DNA of 64,000 nucleotides from Cucumis sativus (GCF_000004075.3 NC_026657.2:37310732-37374731), one strand, 5' to 3'; shown: positions 22,494-35,274, counted from the first letter of the stretch. Notes: generated by a model not told the origin, from the sequence alone. Translations and numbers: made by a program.

Positions 22494-24400
22494 TGTCACT
22501 CAACAATGTTAGAAATGAAACAAATATATATCCAGTTATTGCCTATTTTTGCACAATATATACCTGACATAGAAAGAGACAACAATCTACCTGCTTATTT
22601 TTTTGTATGATTTTCAAGAATTGAATCATCAAACTGGTTTGATGAGTTTGATGAATGATTGTAAATAAGTAGCAACAACTTAAAGTACAACAATATTGGT
22701 ATCAAAACAGGGGTACAGTAAGGAAACAAAAAAAAATCCGTAGAGAAAGATAAATTGAATAAAAAGATTAATTATAAAATAGTGAAGGAGAAGTCCTCAA
22801 TAACAGCAAGGTGGTATAAACAACATAACTTTCTTCAGTTAAATACTAAAATTTACGAGGACAGTGTTTCCTTGATAGAAACAACATATCAAGAGATGCT
22901 AAATACAAAACTCCAATATAAGTATGTATATGTGTATATATATATATGTAGATATGCATGTGTGTGAGCGCATGCACACACATATATACATATTTAGTTT
23001 TGGGATAAAAAGCTAAGCTTTCATTGGGAGAAAGAAGACATGGGGAATATGAAGTAACAGTCATAAAAAATATACTATTGCAATTACTAAATAACACTAG
23101 AGTCCACAGAGCAAGTAATTGAAGGTTTTATAAATCAAACATGATGGGACAAGCATGTTAATCCAATAAATGTGGTAAGTGTTAAGATTGGAAGACTTAA
23201 GTTGCATCTTTCCCACATAAATTCAATGATTTAACGTGAACTGCTTAGATTTCTGCTACAACCGATCGTGGTGTTAATTCACTACCAAAAGTATACTAAT
23301 GTTGTCGTAATTAACATACTGGCACAATCCACAAATATCCTTGATTAGTTTGGACACTCTTCATCAGAACTCACAACTAGAAAATGCTAAATGTATTATC
23401 AGATGTTATGAAGAAAAACAAAGTAGTCGTAAGTAGTAACAGACTAACAAACTATAATAACGGAAACAGTAGTTTCAACAAAATAAGGACAACAAATAAA
23501 TATAAGCGGTAAGACCAAAAAAATTCAACTTGTTTGTGTTAATATCAAAAGAAATTAAAGCTGGCCACGGAGAATGGACATAGATCAATAAATTAACATC
23601 GTAAGAACGAAGAATAGAGTTGTCAGAAAATTTTGAGTCTAAAAACAGGAAATCCAAATTACAGTAAAGCCAAAAATATATGAACAATTTGATCTAATCA
23701 GACAGTCCAATTCATAATACTGAGGATAACGTAAATTTGCGAGCTCAGCACATGTGGATATAACTAGAGTTCATTAGTCTTTACTGAAAGATAATAAAAA
23801 AAAAAGCATTTCGTTTCCTTTTCACTTTCAATCACATAAAGGTTTTTCCATTTCAACGGACGGATCTCTTGTGTCTTAAAATGTTTTAAGATCCAATAGC
23901 AGAGTAGTGTTACACTTCGGAACATGATACCAACCATCACAACCGTCAATTGAAAAATTATTAAAAAAAAAAAAAGGTACTCTCTTCAAACAGCCATCAA
24001 AATTTGTAGAGAAAATGAAGAAAAACATTTGAAATCGAAATGACCGAGAGCCAGCTTCCTCTTGAACAAATAATGAGTCACCAGAATTCACTTAACAAAA
24101 AAAGAAAGCTCAGATGAAGAAAACTTATGAACCGTTGAAATTTAACTTCAACCGAGCAACACGTTTCAGGTATCTAAAGCGATGAGGGAAAAGTTAAAAG
24201 AGAGTAGTAATGATAAAAAGAACAAGAATTAGAGTGGAAAGAGAAGAAGTAAACCTGATGGAGATAAACTGAGGAGTATGCGAATATTATTTCTGATGGC
24301 ATAAACGAAAGAATCCTTGTCTATTTTGAAATGCTAGGTTAAGTGCACCTTCAATTAGACTTGAGTGATAGCTTTTTTCACCGGCGACCAGAGAAGTCGA
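22494..24400 (-). other. Probable 5' leader with a long leader intron, TLDc gene
   Basis: A good donor, CATCAG|GTTTAC, lies at 24255/24254 on the minus strand, and a pyrimidine-rich acceptor, CTATGTCAG, ends at 22564. Together they suggest a non-coding first exon ending at 24255, a 1.7-kb leader intron, and a second leader exon 22494-22563. The intron contains no coding region. It holds a perfect 9-base inverted repeat (22958-22966 / 22975-22983). Confidence 0.45.
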
Positions 24401-25177
24401 CGTCCGACGAAAAGGAATAACTGATCTACCGTCGCGTCTGGTTTCTTTCATCAATTAAATTGATAAACTTTTCTATTACCGGAAAAGCAGAGCCGATCCA
24501 CGTCGTGGCATCGCGTAAGGCTTTTGGATTCTACGTGTCACTGCAACAAGGGACACAAACGCTGCGGTTGGTTCCTGGGCCTGGGCCTCCACATTGGCCT
24601 ACATTTCCCATGGGCTTTGCTCACTAGAAAATTTGAAACAGAAATTGTAAAATTAAAATAACATTTCACACTATATATTTTGAAAGACAGAAAATAATAT
24701 AAAAGGCTGGACAGTTAAATAATATAAAAAGGTGGATACTCGAACTAACTAATTTACAAGTTTGATATATATTTAGTTATATATATCATTTCATAACGAA
24801 AAATGAATAATTGGAATGATAGGCTAAAAAAAATCAAACAAATACTGTTATTTAAATAATTTAAAAGATGCCAAAAAATATTTATTTAATTATGTATTAG
24901 AATAACAATTATGATAATATTACGATTTTAGCCAGAGGGGAGGTCATTTACCAAAATTACCCTCGGTTAATTTGAGTTCGATATTGGGGCACTCGCACGC
25001 ACCCACAGCCCACAGGTTGTTGGAAACTTGGAATTCATGAGGTGATTCATTCGTATCCTAACAGCGGGTCAATTGGAAAATTAGGGTTTTACGATCTACG
25101 CATACTGATTGACAGTCGAAAGAGAAGACAACTTCAAGCATTTCTCTCTTGCAACTCATAATCATCATCTACATCTA
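24400..25177. promoter_or_regulatory. Head-to-head promoter region, TLDc gene / ATP synthase e
   Basis: TGGGCC occurs at 24576-24581 and 24582-24587 and TGGGCT at 24611-24616, all on the plus strand. Such site II boxes are frequent in promoters of nuclear genes for mitochondrial and ribosomal proteins. They probably drive ATP synthase e, the TLDc gene, or both. The cluster lies about 590 bases before the ATP synthase e start codon. Confidence 0.5.
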
Positions 25178-25965
25178 ATGGCGCCCCCTCCTGGCCCTTA
25201 CTCCGGCACCAGCACCCTCGCTCTGGTATTTCTTCTTTCTTTTAACTCTATATTATAATCATCTGCGGACCTACTTTCTCTTATTTTCTTCGGAATCCAA
25301 TGGATCGGTTTATTTTAGGTTTAACTTTTTTTTTCTCTCCTTTCATGTTCTAATTTTTTCTACAGGTAGCCCGTGCATCAGCTTTCTCCTTTGGTTTAGT
25401 TTACGGAAGCATTAAACTCAAGGTTCTGAAGGTAAAATTGGAATCTAACTGCTCGTTGCTGTTATAGCAAATTCATTGAAATGGGGTTGATTGTGTGGCG
25501 CATTTGTTTAAATCAACTCCGTGTTTATTAATAATCACCATCTCGTTTCTTCATTGACATGAATTCAACATTAGAACTTGATTTCATGTCATCTGTTTCA
25601 AGGTTTTGACTTGCTTTCTTTTGGATACGAGATTTCTTCACGACCGTATTTCCATCTATATTTACAATTTAAGGGAAAAGTCTTGTTGGAAATTTAAAGG
25701 TTCAAATCTTTTGCTATTTGATTGCGTGACATTTTTGCTGATAAGAGTTTCTTCAGCTTGCTTCAACCTCCATGCAATGTTTTTCATTTTTTAGATTAAA
25801 TATGGGATAAATTTCTACCATGTAAGCACATGAAACATAGATTGGCATCGCCTTATGTACCCTGATCAGTTAATCGTATTGAATTTGAAGTTGGTTGTAT
25901 ACTTGTGCATTTGTCAGGCAAAGGCCAAGTCACGTGCCAAAGCTGAAGCCAAGGCCCATCACTGA
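25178..25965 (+). CDS. Mitochondrial F1Fo-ATP synthase subunit e
   Basis: Three short exons, 25178-25225, 25366-25431 and 25918-25965, each a multiple of three, give 53 residues beginning MAPPPGPYSGTSTLAL. This matches the plant subunit e of mitochondrial ATP synthase. A single membrane segment (about residues 17-35) carries the GxxxG motif as GLVYG, used in other organisms for ATP synthase dimerisation in the inner membrane. A basic, Ala-rich tail (AKAKSRAKAEAKAHH) follows. The C-terminal coiled-coil part found in yeast and animals is shorter in plants. The gene is easy to miss because no exon exceeds 22 codons. Confidence 0.93.
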
Positions 25966-27313
25966 TGAAATCATTTATGATGTAGCTTGTAGCGATGGAG
26001 ATTTCCACATAGGGAGACACTCTGATCACTGGTTGGAGAAATATGATTTTTGGCTTTAAAATTTAGTAAATTTTTTTTTTTTTTTTTACTGTTGAAACAA
26101 AAGAAAATTTCTTTGTTTAGACGATGTTGAGATGGTGTACGCTTAGTTTTCAGTTCCCATGGGCAATTCTGCCTCTGAGATGGCTGTTCTTGAAATAAAG
26201 GTGACACCTGATAAATAAGACACAGTTCGAGATTCTTTTTTTGTTAAGATACTACTTTCGTTTTGCTTTGAAGTTTCAACTTATGATTTTCTCGCTGACC
26301 TCTGGTTCAGTTTATAGGTTTGTGTTCTAAGAAAGGGATATACATAAGAACCTTTGCTGTTGATGTTCACTTGTTCTCATTTTGAAATTTGGCTTTGAAG
26401 AAGTTCGTATACAGATTCACTAAGATGTAACTTAGATGAAAGGAATGGTCATTAGTTTTTCCTTTCTAAGCATCTTTTTGTCTCACCTAATTTTAACAGA
26501 ACAAAGGTTTTTTTTTGTTTTTTTATTTTTATTTTTTGTCTCCCCTAATTTTTATTAAAGTCATCCTGATGATTAGCTTCCATCCATTTCCTAATCTCTG
26601 AGGTTAAGAGTACTATAATTTCATCCAAAACTTGAACTATTTGAATTTACAAGTTCCTCTAAGGGCATATCACAATTTTTTTGGTTAGTTTAAGATAACT
26701 ACATTGGCTTAGGTTATATGTAGTGATTCATCTAATGTTATCAGAATAAAATGTCCAAGTCATTACAAGTTTCAATTACTAAATGATGAATTATATTATG
26801 ACAGCCTCTGGAAATAAAAGCAAACCAAAGCTTGAGCAAAAAACTCTTAAATATATTACATACTATAAAATCACTAGACAGTGGTAATATCCAAATGAAA
26901 AACAGGCAACAAAGATATGGCTCCATCGTGAACCTCGCATACCCAGATGAATAGTTTGTGAGTATCATCTAAATTTCTGGCAAGGCTTTGCAGAAAGTGA
27001 AGCGTAGCTAGGTTGTTGAAGATTAGAAGTCTAAGAATTCTTCAAATCGGAGAGCTTTTTTTTTTTCTTTTGGTTCTACTGAGTTCAGAAAGAGTACAAT
27101 TTTGCATAAACTGATTTTACTTCAACTAGAGCTCTTGGCAAATGTCTCTTGCTGATACAAATAGGCAATTAACAATCACTTGCACTAAGACAAAAGCTTC
27201 ATGCTAAACAGTTGTGTGATCTTTGAGCTTTTGTCAGTAAAATATAATTAACTCAGTTCTCGACTAACATAGCGGCAGAATAGACCTTGTGTCTGGTTTA
27301 AGGAAACCGAGTC
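25966..27313. other. ATP synthase e 3' UTR and spacer to the ARF5 3' end
   Basis: The two genes converge. T tracts at about 26069 and 27057 and AT-rich sequence are seen. No further gene is supported. Confidence 0.5.
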
Positions 27314-30300
27314 TTAAGATCGCCCACCTTCCGACATGGGGCAATTGATGCCTTGCATCATAGCACTATTGAGAAGCTTCATTCCCTCTTCGCTCATTTG
27401 CTGAACTTCTGAAGGTGACAAGATTCTGATGCAGCGTACACAGCTAACAAATTCCCTGCAGAATTCCTCATGAGTTAGTTGGTGCATATCCAATCCGGCA
27501 AAAGATTACAATATAAAACTAGGATAAATATTGAATACAGTAAATGCTATTTCTCAACTATTCAGGATAAAGATAAAGAACCAATCATGCAACAAACTTG
27601 TGAGAAAGTAGACAACTTACTCCCAGGGATCATCACCGATAAGCAGGACGTCGTTCTCATAATCCACATATACCAGTTTCCATCCTGAGCCTCTTGGGTC
27701 ATTAAGCAACCCTTCAAGTCCAAACATACATTCGATAGCAGAGCACAGTTCGTCATAGTTCTTAAAACTTGTGACATCAATAGATCTCCCAACGGATCCT
27801 GCCTTCTGGACCTGTAACCACACATGTCACCATGTTTGCGCCATATTAAAAACACATTTGTGAATGTAGGGAAAACATGAAACTGGTCAGAAAACATATC
27901 AACTGATGATACAATTCAAATTCGACAATCCATAGCATAACAAGAGCATATTATGATCTGAGCAATTTCGAGATAAATTCTCATTGTCACAGCATACGTA
28001 AGATATTTTATCAGAGTAGAAAATGCAAGCCAGTTAAAATAACAAATATAACGACCTTACTTGAACAGGATCTGTTCTATAGGCTGTACCTCTGTGTCCT
28101 TGAGTTCTAAAAAATAACAAAAATAAAAATCACAGGTTCCTACCTTCGTGTAAGTTCTCAACGGCGGTACCACTTGCTTCCATGAACCATTCTGTAGAAG
28201 ACTGCCCTCATCGAAGTCCACGTTGCATGAGGATGTACCAGCTGAATTATCATGAAACTCTTGCCTGGAGAAAGCCTGAGAATCTCCTAAACTAGCAGAG
28301 GTAATCTGAGACTGAACATCTTGGCTCGAACTGAAGTTTCCAGCCAAGCAATCTGAAGGATGTGGGAAGTCAGCATCTTTCAATGTGCAATAATCGTCAA
28401 GAATGGTACTTGAAACTGCATGATCAACCAAAGTACTTCCACCATTACTCATTTCAAGGTTAGAACAACTATATATCCCACTTTGGTTGTTGCTTTCATC
28501 TGAAACATCTCTCATAATATTTGCATTAGCCATACAGTTGAGGTTAGATGCGTCTGCATGAGAGAATGAGATGAGATGATTGGTTTGAGATGAGAACCTT
28601 ATATTATTAAGAGGGTCCCACATGTCTTGGCCTGTTGAAGGTAAGGGAAAATTAAGAACCTCAGGAAAGACTGTTGAGGAGTCTTGCAATCCCAACATGG
28701 AAAGATTTCCTGGTGATCTCATTACTCCAGGAAGAGGCAGACAGGATGGGTTAATCAAACATCCATCGCCATCCAAGGATGAAATCAAACCATTTGAATT
28801 CGTATACTCAGGCTGAGGCATGTCGATTGGTTGTGGATGTTGGATTAGTGATTCAAGCTGAGGCTGCATCGGCCATGATACGGATTGCAACTGCATGGGA
28901 ATCTGATTCTGGTTCACAAATGAAAGCTGGTTTACAAGTGTTTGCATATTCATTTCATTACTAGTGAGTTTTTCCTCTGCACAACCTCCAACGGGAGGCA
29001 AAGGATTGGATTGATTGGTTGAGGCTGATAAGTCACGATCATATTTTGCCTTGTCTCCATCAGCTGCAGTTGGAGCTTCACTTTCAATGGCCACAGATGT
29101 TTGCACTTTTCCGGGTACATTTGCTTTTGGTGATGAATTTGGGTTGATAGGATCAGATTGTGCAGGTCCTGGATGATGCTGATTTTGATTCCCGGGAGAT
29201 GCAGTTTCTGTCGGTATAAGCTGCTGCATTTTGGGATTCTGCATGTCCTTCATGTCCTGTATCTTGACCAAATTGTTAGTTGAATCTTGTTGTAAGGTGG
29301 TTCCGTTAAGGTTAACCATTTGAGGCCTCAGTAGCATCTTCATCAGTGGTTCGGAGCATAATGTTGGGGCATATGAAAGATCGCCACGTATATTTTCTGG
29401 AACACGAAGCATTGGTCTCTTCACCAGACTTCCCCAATCAGTTTCTCCTGCTAACATGAAAAATTCCCATATTTAAAAAATGGTCTTTTGCAAACTAGCA
29501 ACACCAGTACAGGAATTTGAAAAAGGATCCAATCTTACCCAAGAATCCACCGTGTAATGGACGTTTAAGACCAGAAGTCAGAGAAGGAAAAATGAATAGA
29601 CTTTCTGGAGTTTCTATTTCCCATGAACTAACCCTGTTCTGCTTATCGCAGCATCCTGGCTCATCCCACTCTACCTGTGAGAAAAATTGTCAAACAGAGG
29701 AGTGGAGAAAGACATCAAGCAAGAACATTCATACAGAAAAAGAAAAGGGTTGATGCTCAAAATGGTTCTCCATAATTCACCTGAAGATTTCGCCACTTGG
29801 AACCTGGCCATCTAAGTGGATCTAAATCGCTAATTCCAACAATTGTTCCCATATATCTGGCCACAACGAATAGCTTTAGAATGGTATTATATATAAAACT
29901 AACAAACGGATTTGAGAAAATTAAACTCACCGACGTTTACCGGACTCTTCTGTTTCAAACATCATCCCGAACCTCATGCCTGCAGAAAGCTGAGTTCCGT
30001 ATACACATTTGCGATACTTGGCTAAAGGAATAACAAATTCTGAAGGACATGCCCTGCAGGAAAATGGAAACGCGTAGAAAGTGTGACAAAGATATCCCAA
30101 AATGTTGGAAAATTTTGAACCCGAACCACTTGAAAGTCAAATAGAACCTGGGGTTGTAGAAGATTGTGAATGGACTTCGATTAGCAGCAGCATGAGCCGC
30201 AGCAGCAAGAACTCCAATATGCATACTATCGGCAGATAGAACCGATGATGGCAATGTTGTTTGTTGTCGGTTAGCACGCCTCACTCCAATAAGCAACTGA

Positions 30301-31807
30301 GACTTTTCATCCCTACATAATTGTCACATTAGAAACAAATTATTCACACTTCATAGCATTGTCACAAAACAGAAGGGTGGCAAAAAAACGCCATCGTACC
30401 TTATAAAAAGAACAGAATCTCCTGCTCTAAGCCTCTTTGCTCCAACGAATAGACTCCAGCCAGTTGTGAGAAGGTGTCGTTTCGGCTGCCCTGTAAAAAC
30501 AAGGCATAACCTCGTCAGGAAAACAATATAATCCTCATTTACATTATAAACTGTAGATTTTAGCTTGAAGAATCTAATGACAATCATTGTATCAAAGTAT
30601 ACTCACCGCGATATATGTGGCGAAAAGTCCAGGTATTGTCGTGCAGGTCTCTGACAATGAGCTCCTGAGTTGGCGGTTGCATTGTGTAATCCTGTTGCAA
30701 GATTAACCACAAAGCTATCCTTAACAAGAAGGAAAAGTGATTGTTAACGGTAACAGCAGGGAAAAAATGACATGGAGTTGAAACCTTACCAATGGAGGAA
30801 AGAGTTTTTCAGCAGCCCTGCGTGGCACTGAGAATCCACCGTGTGTGCTGGTGTCACTGGCAGTTAAAGTTTTGCAGAAGAACTCATTTGGGTGTTTACT
30901 TGGCCTTAATCCAAAGTCCGGAACTAGAAAAACATCTTTTTCCTGATTCAAAGGTAAATTCGAATGTGAAAAGAGAAGCTAATATAAACTGTATGATACA
31001 AATTCAACGCTGACCCAACAAAACTGCACAAACATATATCCTTACAGAGTTCACCGGTTGAAGACTCATTTGAGCATAGATTTCATCTGAATCTTTATCA
31101 GCCTAAAAATATTAATGGGAAAAGCAACAGATTCTTCAGAACAAATATATTTTACTGGATGATCCAAAAAAACAGAGTAACTATCAATAAGCACATACGT
31201 GTAAGGTAACATTTTGAACTTGGCACATCAACTGAGAGGGAAGATTAGGATAATTTGGAATCTGTGAGGTTGCTGTTCTCTTGGTAGAAACTGCCACCTG
31301 TTAACAAAAAATGAAAAAGAAAACATCTGTTTAAAGTTTCAGGAACTTCAATCATGGTATAAAACCACAAACTTATGTAACATTATTAACATCAATGCTA
31401 CATACAGATTACAGGGATGTGTTGGGAACTTCATATGAGAAATTAATGTCAATCCCGGAAAAGAATTCTTACCTGTTCACTATGTCCCTGAGGAAAGTAA
31501 TAAACAAGACTACCCACATGGGGCAAGGAAACAAGAGGACCGGCACAAGCATGCCACAGCTCGGAGTTTATAGCCTTCCGGGCCCCTGAAATCCCAAAAA
31601 ACAGACGTTTAAGCAATACCCTCTTCAGAAAAGCATTGCCAGAATTGAGTTTAATTACAATGCCTATGAAATAGTTAGTAACAAAGGAAACGAACCTGAT
31701 TGATCTTGCATTTCTTTCAACAACTTCATCTCGTCGAGAAGGTTAGTCTGTGGGGCGTTATTAATCAAACCCCCTGATGTCTTGAGCTTCTCTTCCACAG
31801 AGCCCAT
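27314..31807 (-). CDS. ARF5: Auxin response factor 5 (MONOPTEROS)
   Basis: Fourteen coding exons on the minus strand: 31696-31807, 31473-31585, 31199-31297, 31046-31102, 30790-30942, 30607-30691, 30400-30490, 30148-30312, 29931-30053, 29781-29856, 29539-29674, 28144-29450, 27621-27811, 27314-27455. Phases agree and give 949 residues (Arabidopsis MP is about 902). Order: N-terminal dimerisation flank, B3 DNA-binding domain (about 148-250, [20 protein letters not shown]), ARF flanking domain (about 275-358), a long Gln/Ser/Asn-rich activation region mostly in one 1307-base exon, and a PB1 domain (about 836-930) with the basic TYTKVQK face and the acidic [15 protein letters not shown] face. The N-terminus [13 protein letters not shown] start and the [22 protein letters not shown] block place it with ARF5, not ARF6/7/8/19. 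It activates auxin-responsive genes and is repressed by Aux/IAA through PB1. Confidence 0.96.
28059..28110 (+). repeat. Dispersed repeat copy B, in ARF5 intron 12
   Basis: About 52 bases nearly identical to 18411-18460, including the palindrome GAACAG-GAT-CTGTTC (from 28063). It lies in the intron just before the PB1 exons and contributes the last codons of the reading frame that stays open if the intron is retained. Confidence 0.8.
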
Positions 31808-31849
31808 GACGTGCCCTTCTCTCAACTTCAACAAGAATCAACCCACGAT

Positions 31850-31855
31850 TTACAT
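31850..31855 (-). promoter_or_regulatory. Start-stop upstream ORF (AUGUAA)
   Basis: The six bases ATGTAA lie 42 nt before the ARF5 start codon, within the probable leader. In other plant mRNAs (for example NIP5;1) an AUGUAA element causes ribosome stalling and regulated decay. Whether it acts here is unknown. Confidence 0.6.
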
Positions 31856-32525
31856 CCTCAGTAAAAAGAAAAAGAAAAGCCGTAGAACCAAACCCTCTTG
31901 ATCACAAAGCAATTTCACCTTCACCTTCTCGTCCAAGGAATGCCGAGAAGGATTAACGATGCCGCATATTATGAAGAGAAATTTACAGTTGGGACATGAC
32001 TAAGACAGTCATACATACACAGAAGAAGAAAACAAGAGAATCCATCAGTCAAAAAAGCAAAAACGCCATCAGAATCCAAGACCAAGGAACAAAAACTGGA
32101 AATTGTAGTCTGCAAAATCTCATAGGTGGGGCTTCTTCTTGGCGATTGGGTTGGCACCAATGAAATGCATCTGTTTGCATCAAAAGCACGCAAATCGAAG
32201 CATCGAATGACCCATATTATCAACTGGGTCTGCTTGTTTTTTCTCTTATATGTTCGAATAGACACCGACCTTTCGAATGAACACAGTTACAACCCCAGTA
32301 TATGATCCAAACTATTCACATAATGGGTTTAGATTAAACCATACTTAGTGAACGCCATAAACTGTGGAGTAAGAAGCATTTCCCTTTCAGAGTCTCTAAT
32401 CCTCTGTGGGAAGAGTGTGCATGCTGTTGTTATCCTGCGCTTACATCCGTATGAGTCCATTTGTTTGCAGCTTTAAACTGTTTTTGAGGAACCCAAATGA
32501 AAAGGGTATGAAAAGAAAAGCAAAT

Positions 32526-32541
32526 GGGGGGGGGGGGGGGG
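32526..32541. repeat. G16 homopolymer
   Basis: Sixteen uninterrupted G on the plus strand (C16 in the ARF5 sense strand). It is conspicuous in such an AT-rich setting, is likely length-variable, and is error-prone in sequencing. Confidence 0.9.
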
Positions 32542-35238
32542 AAATAATAGTAAAGAAATGGTGGGAAAAAGCAGAGAAAGGCTAAGAGAACACGAAAACA
32601 GTACAGAAAGAAAGCTAAAGGGACTGTGAGAGAGAGAAAAAGGGAGAAGAAAAGAGAGAAAGAGATTGTCTTTTTGGAAAAAAGCGAGAATGGGATTGGT
32701 GGAATGGAAGAATGTTAAGAGAAGGCGCATTTTAGCACGTGGATTGGCGATGGTTTGAAAAAGAGCCTTTGGATTTTCGTCTTCCTCGATCCCCTCTCCC
32801 TCTTTTTTTGCTAAACTTCATTAATTAATCTCCTCAATTTTGTCATTCCTTTCTTTCTTATTTTTATATTACTATATTCTTTTTTTATTTTACTTTTTGT
32901 GTTTACCATCAATTATAAAATTCACTTTATTTTAATTCTCCAAAAAACTTTATATTATATTATAGGAATTAGTGAATTTACAATATTTTGATAAATTTAT
33001 AGGATGAAACACCAATTTTAAATGAAAATTAATCTATTTTCTCTTGATTTGCCTTTTTCTTAAATACAATAATTGAATTCTTTAAACTATTGGTAGGATA
33101 TATATAACAAATTAAAAGAATTAGGAGTAGAAGGAGGATTTGTAACCTTAATTTTTGAGCTACCAAATAATGCGTAAATGTCCCGTATACAAAGTTGTGT
33201 AATTAGTTATTTAAAAAAATAAATAAAAATTTAAAGTGATGGTTGTAGAGATTTGAAAATTAAAAAAGTTTGTGTAAAGTTAATAATAATAAATATAAAA
33301 GAATGGAAAAGAATAAAAGAGGAATGGAAGAGAAGGGAATGAGAAAGGTGATTTGATTTGGAGGTCTTCTTTGTGTTCGTGGCTCCCCTATATAAATCTT
33401 GACTTTCCGTTCGTCGCGCGTGCGATTCGCGACAAATTCACAGGAGAGGCCTGCAGACGAGGTCACAATGTCACACGCGGCACTCCCTTAATGGACTCCT
33501 TTCCTCTTCAGCTTTTTACACACACACACTTTTTTCTTTTCTTTTCTTTTCTTTACATCACCCTAATTCAACTCCTTAATTACTATCTTACGTTTCACAC
33601 TTACCCAACTACTTCAATTTCAACCTAAATCAAACTGCTTCTTTGCATATACTATCAATCAAAAACATCGGACATTCTATTTCATCCACTCATAACTCAC
33701 CTCTGTTTGGCTTCAACTTTTTGTTATTCTATACACGACACCATAATCTACCAACATAAAAATATCATAACGTATCTTTTTTGCCTCTTCTAAATCTCTT
33801 TTATGGTTGATATTACGAATCTAAATGCTCAAATTCAAGTTTTCTCTTACACGTTTTTGGTAGGTTCTCTTCTCGTAAAGAGAGTGCATGCTTTTTTTTG
33901 TATATCTTCGTATAATTCTTTAGTTACTCTTCTTGTGTCTTGAAAAATGGATATGCTATTGCGTTCGTAGTTAGAATTTTTTTAAGTGAGTGCAGTAAAC
34001 TTTTAAAGATTTTAGCTTTGGGTAAAATATTTGTAGATACTCCCATAGCTAACGACTATTCTCTATATTGTTGGCGCTATATTTTGTTTTCTTGGTTCTT
34101 AAATAATGATAGCATGACATACCAAAGTTTTGCTAGTTTTATGTGTTGTATAAATCTATAAGCTCTTAAATTATTTATAAAACCAATCCTTATACAAAAG
34201 ATATAATTGAAATTATTCTTTGATATAAGAGAGAAGCCTCTTAAATTTAATTAAAATATTTAAAATTAAACTTGTAACAACTAAAGGTTGTTGATGTGTA
34301 AGAAACACATATAATATGTAACATGTTAATTGATTGATTTATGTAAGATAGTTTGGTTTCATAAATGTTATTTTTGTTTAAGAAAAGAGAGAATTTGGGA
34401 AGGTGAGAAATGGTGAGTGGAGAAAAGGGGAGTTTTTTTCCATAATTGATGGGTCATGCTATGTAGATGATAAGGAATGATGTATTGAGGAAGCACGGTT
34501 TCTCCATTCATTCCCTTGGTGGGAGACGCATCATATCCCCACATCCTTTCACTTTTTTTTTCTCTTTTTACTTACTTTTAACCCAACATATATCTGAATT
34601 TACCTACATTTCCTTAAGATTCAAATTTGTGTATGGTAATTCGTCAATTGATCAACGCATTTTAAAGCTTAAATATCAATTAAAAAACTAAATTTATAGT
34701 TAAAAATTTGAGGAAGGTTTAATATACATCTATGCTAATTAGCAAATCAACGTAATTAAACATTAGAGTATTATTGTGTGTCTATAGTTCATCATCCATC
34801 ATCCTGTTAATTTAATAAGCTTCGTAAATAATCAAATTGTATCAGTGTTCAACACTTGTGAATGTTTGATTCAAAAGTTTCCTTTCTCTCATCAACCCAT
34901 TTTGTGTATTAACAATGAAGTAAAGTTTTTGAGGATGCTAATTTATTGAAGGTCTAATTATATAACAAAAATAAAAACAACACCAACTTTTAGAGACTAT
35001 AGTCAAATGCTAATGAATTGTGAAATGAAATGGGGCCTAGTTTGGCATGCCAAATAAGTAATCAAGGTATTTGGAAATTGTATTTCCCCTAGTTTGTAAA
35101 AGAACCAACATATATCTGGAAAGATTGTGCAATATTGCACTTTGAAATATATAAAAAAAAGAGTAGAGAATTGCAAAAAGCAATAATGATTCTACATTTA
35201 TACAAAAAGACTCACTTATTAACTTTTGGTTTTCATAT

Positions 35239-35246
<8 letters not shown>

Positions 35247-35274
<28 letters not shown>
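35247..35274. repeat. (TA)14 microsatellite
   Basis: Twenty-eight bases of uninterrupted TA. Confidence 0.9.

Larger units (their letters stand above)
31808..32790 (-). promoter_or_regulatory. Probable 5' leader and core promoter of ARF5
   Basis: On the transcribed strand this is C/T-rich, as plant leaders often are. Upstream start codons include ATGTAA at 31855-31850, a 4-codon frame at 31967-31953 and a 15-codon frame at 32016-31969. On the plus strand the block 32496-32720 is an almost pure purine tract with 16 consecutive G (32526-32541) and a GAGAGAGA box near 32630. The transcription start and any leader intron are not fixed. Confidence 0.5.

Noticed and set aside
31969..32265. 98-codon minus-strand frame in the ARF5 leader
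   Set aside because: It opens with GTG, not ATG. Only the last 15 codons (from ATG 32016) could be a real upstream frame.
32473..32730. Minus-strand 85-codon frame, Leu/Ser/Phe-rich
   Set aside because: Translation of the polypyrimidine strand of the ARF5 leader; low complexity.
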